Source of the DNA: Anaerolineae bacterium
Lineage (GTDB): Bacteria > Chloroflexota > Anaerolineae > Aggregatilineales > Phototrophicaceae
Length of the DNA: 64,000 nt
Assembly: GCA_023382675.1 (NCBI GenBank)
Contig: JAHDWN010000026.1
Location: 1 to 64,000, forward strand
Reading direction: 5' to 3'
In this document: piece by piece, positions 63,712 through 64,000 of the stretch
Layout of the letters: every line of letters starts with the position of its first letter
Position numbering within the stretch: the first letter of the stretch is position 1
The notes under the pieces: generated by a model
Databases searched by the model: none
Seen by the model: only the letters and a program-made list of their open reading frames with translations
Told to the model about the DNA's origin: nothing
Position numbers and translations under genes: made by a program

Positions 63712-64000
63712 ATGACACAAATACCGCACCACTTTGAGATGCAGATCACACAGACTGTCCAGCTCGACTATCTGCTGTACCTCCCGCCGGGTTACGGCGG
63801 CGACCTTACCCAGCGCTGGCCCCTGCTTCTTTACCTGCACGGCGCGGGCGGGCGCGGCAGCGACCTGGATCTGGTCAAGCGGCACGGCATACCGCATCAG
63901 CTCGAAAATGGGCAGGATCTCCCCTTCATCGTCGTTTCCCCGCAGTGCCCGTCGGACTCTCACTGGACGCTGCACGTTGACGCACTCAACGCCCTGCTCG
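63712..64000 (+). CDS. Alpha/beta hydrolase, phospholipase/carboxylesterase-like (partial)
   Basis: About 96 codons are visible before the right edge. The start MTQIPHHFEMQI leads into DYLLYLPPGYGG, then WPLLLYLHGAGGRGSD with the oxyanion-hole HGAGGRG. PFIVVSPQCPSDSHW follows, as in the feruloyl-esterase/PHB-depolymerase-like peptidases of the S9 type. The nucleophile serine lies beyond the window. No signal peptide is seen. Confidence 0.8.
   Translation, partial: MTQIPHHFEMQITQTVQLDYLLYLPPGYGGDLTQRWPLLLYLHGAGGRGSDLDLVKRHGIPHQLENGQDLPFIVVSPQCPSDSHWTLHVDALNALL

Overview
The window looks like a chromosomal segment of a GC-rich bacterium, most likely a member of the Chloroflexota (Anaerolineae-like). 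This is an inference. It rests on the Thr/Pro-rich lipoprotein linkers, the clustered WD40-like (TolB-type) secreted propellers, the large kinase-ATPase-TPR regulator, a GT39-type membrane glycosyltransferase with a C-terminal beta domain, a VKOR thiol oxidase, and many stand-alone conflict genes (Uma2, XisI, HepT/MntA, TIR). I see no rRNA, tRNA, CRISPR array, insertion sequence or prophage.

Layout. 1-186 is the start of a response regulator that runs off the left edge. 417-5326 is a carbohydrate ABC importer (binding protein, MalF-type permease, two nearly identical MalG-type permeases) with no ATPase gene. A decayed tail of a second malF sits between the two malG copies. 5476-9407 is a cell-division and shape block (minC, minD, minE, a RodA/FtsW-type gene) followed by an orphan XisI-family gene and a small monooxygenase-fold gene. 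9526-13448 holds carbamate kinase, a secreted alpha/beta hydrolase, a HepT/MntA toxin-antitoxin pair and a knotted (YgeW/acetylornithine-type) carbamoyltransferase. 13635-15789 is a small accessory islet: a DinD-like gene overlapping a YgiT-type zinc-finger gene, and an AT-richer HNH nuclease. 15880-20239 holds a DUF3124 lipoprotein, a K+/H+ antiporter, dnaX and ybaB. 20321-27845 is a serine/threonine kinase-AAA-TPR giant preceded by a four-gene run of lipoprotein and TolB-like propeller genes. 27935-31327 holds a metallophosphoesterase and a GT39-type glycosyltransferase.

31677-38734 is the most interesting stretch. A TIR-STAND ATPase-HEAT repeat protein is followed 30 nt later by a TIR protein carrying a formylglycine-generating-enzyme fold, and 2 nt later by a secreted TIM-barrel protein. 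All lie downstream of an AT-rich region with a good promoter candidate. Both TIR domains keep the glutamate expected of NAD-cleaving TIRs, while the FGE-like domain has lost its catalytic cysteines. This resembles an NLR-like immune or cell-suicide module with a recognition domain rather than an enzyme.

39053-41402 is a copper/cytochrome set (two-domain cupredoxin, SCO, lipoprotein cytochrome c). It is followed by mdh, fmt, a GT2 glycosyltransferase, an orphan OmpR-type regulator, a secreted clan GH-A hydrolase with a clear terminator, a CPBP protease, a frameshifted GNAT gene, VKOR and moeA. 50299-57534 holds a Uma2 protein, the grpE-dnaK-dnaJ chaperone operon, a nitroreductase, a YCII protein and fumC. 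57667-64000 holds two small uncharacterised proteins, an SDR epimerase, a PAS histidine kinase, superoxide dismutase, a SIMPL protein, an EamA transporter and the start of an alpha/beta hydrolase. Several intergenic regions carry degenerate heptanucleotide tandem repeats.
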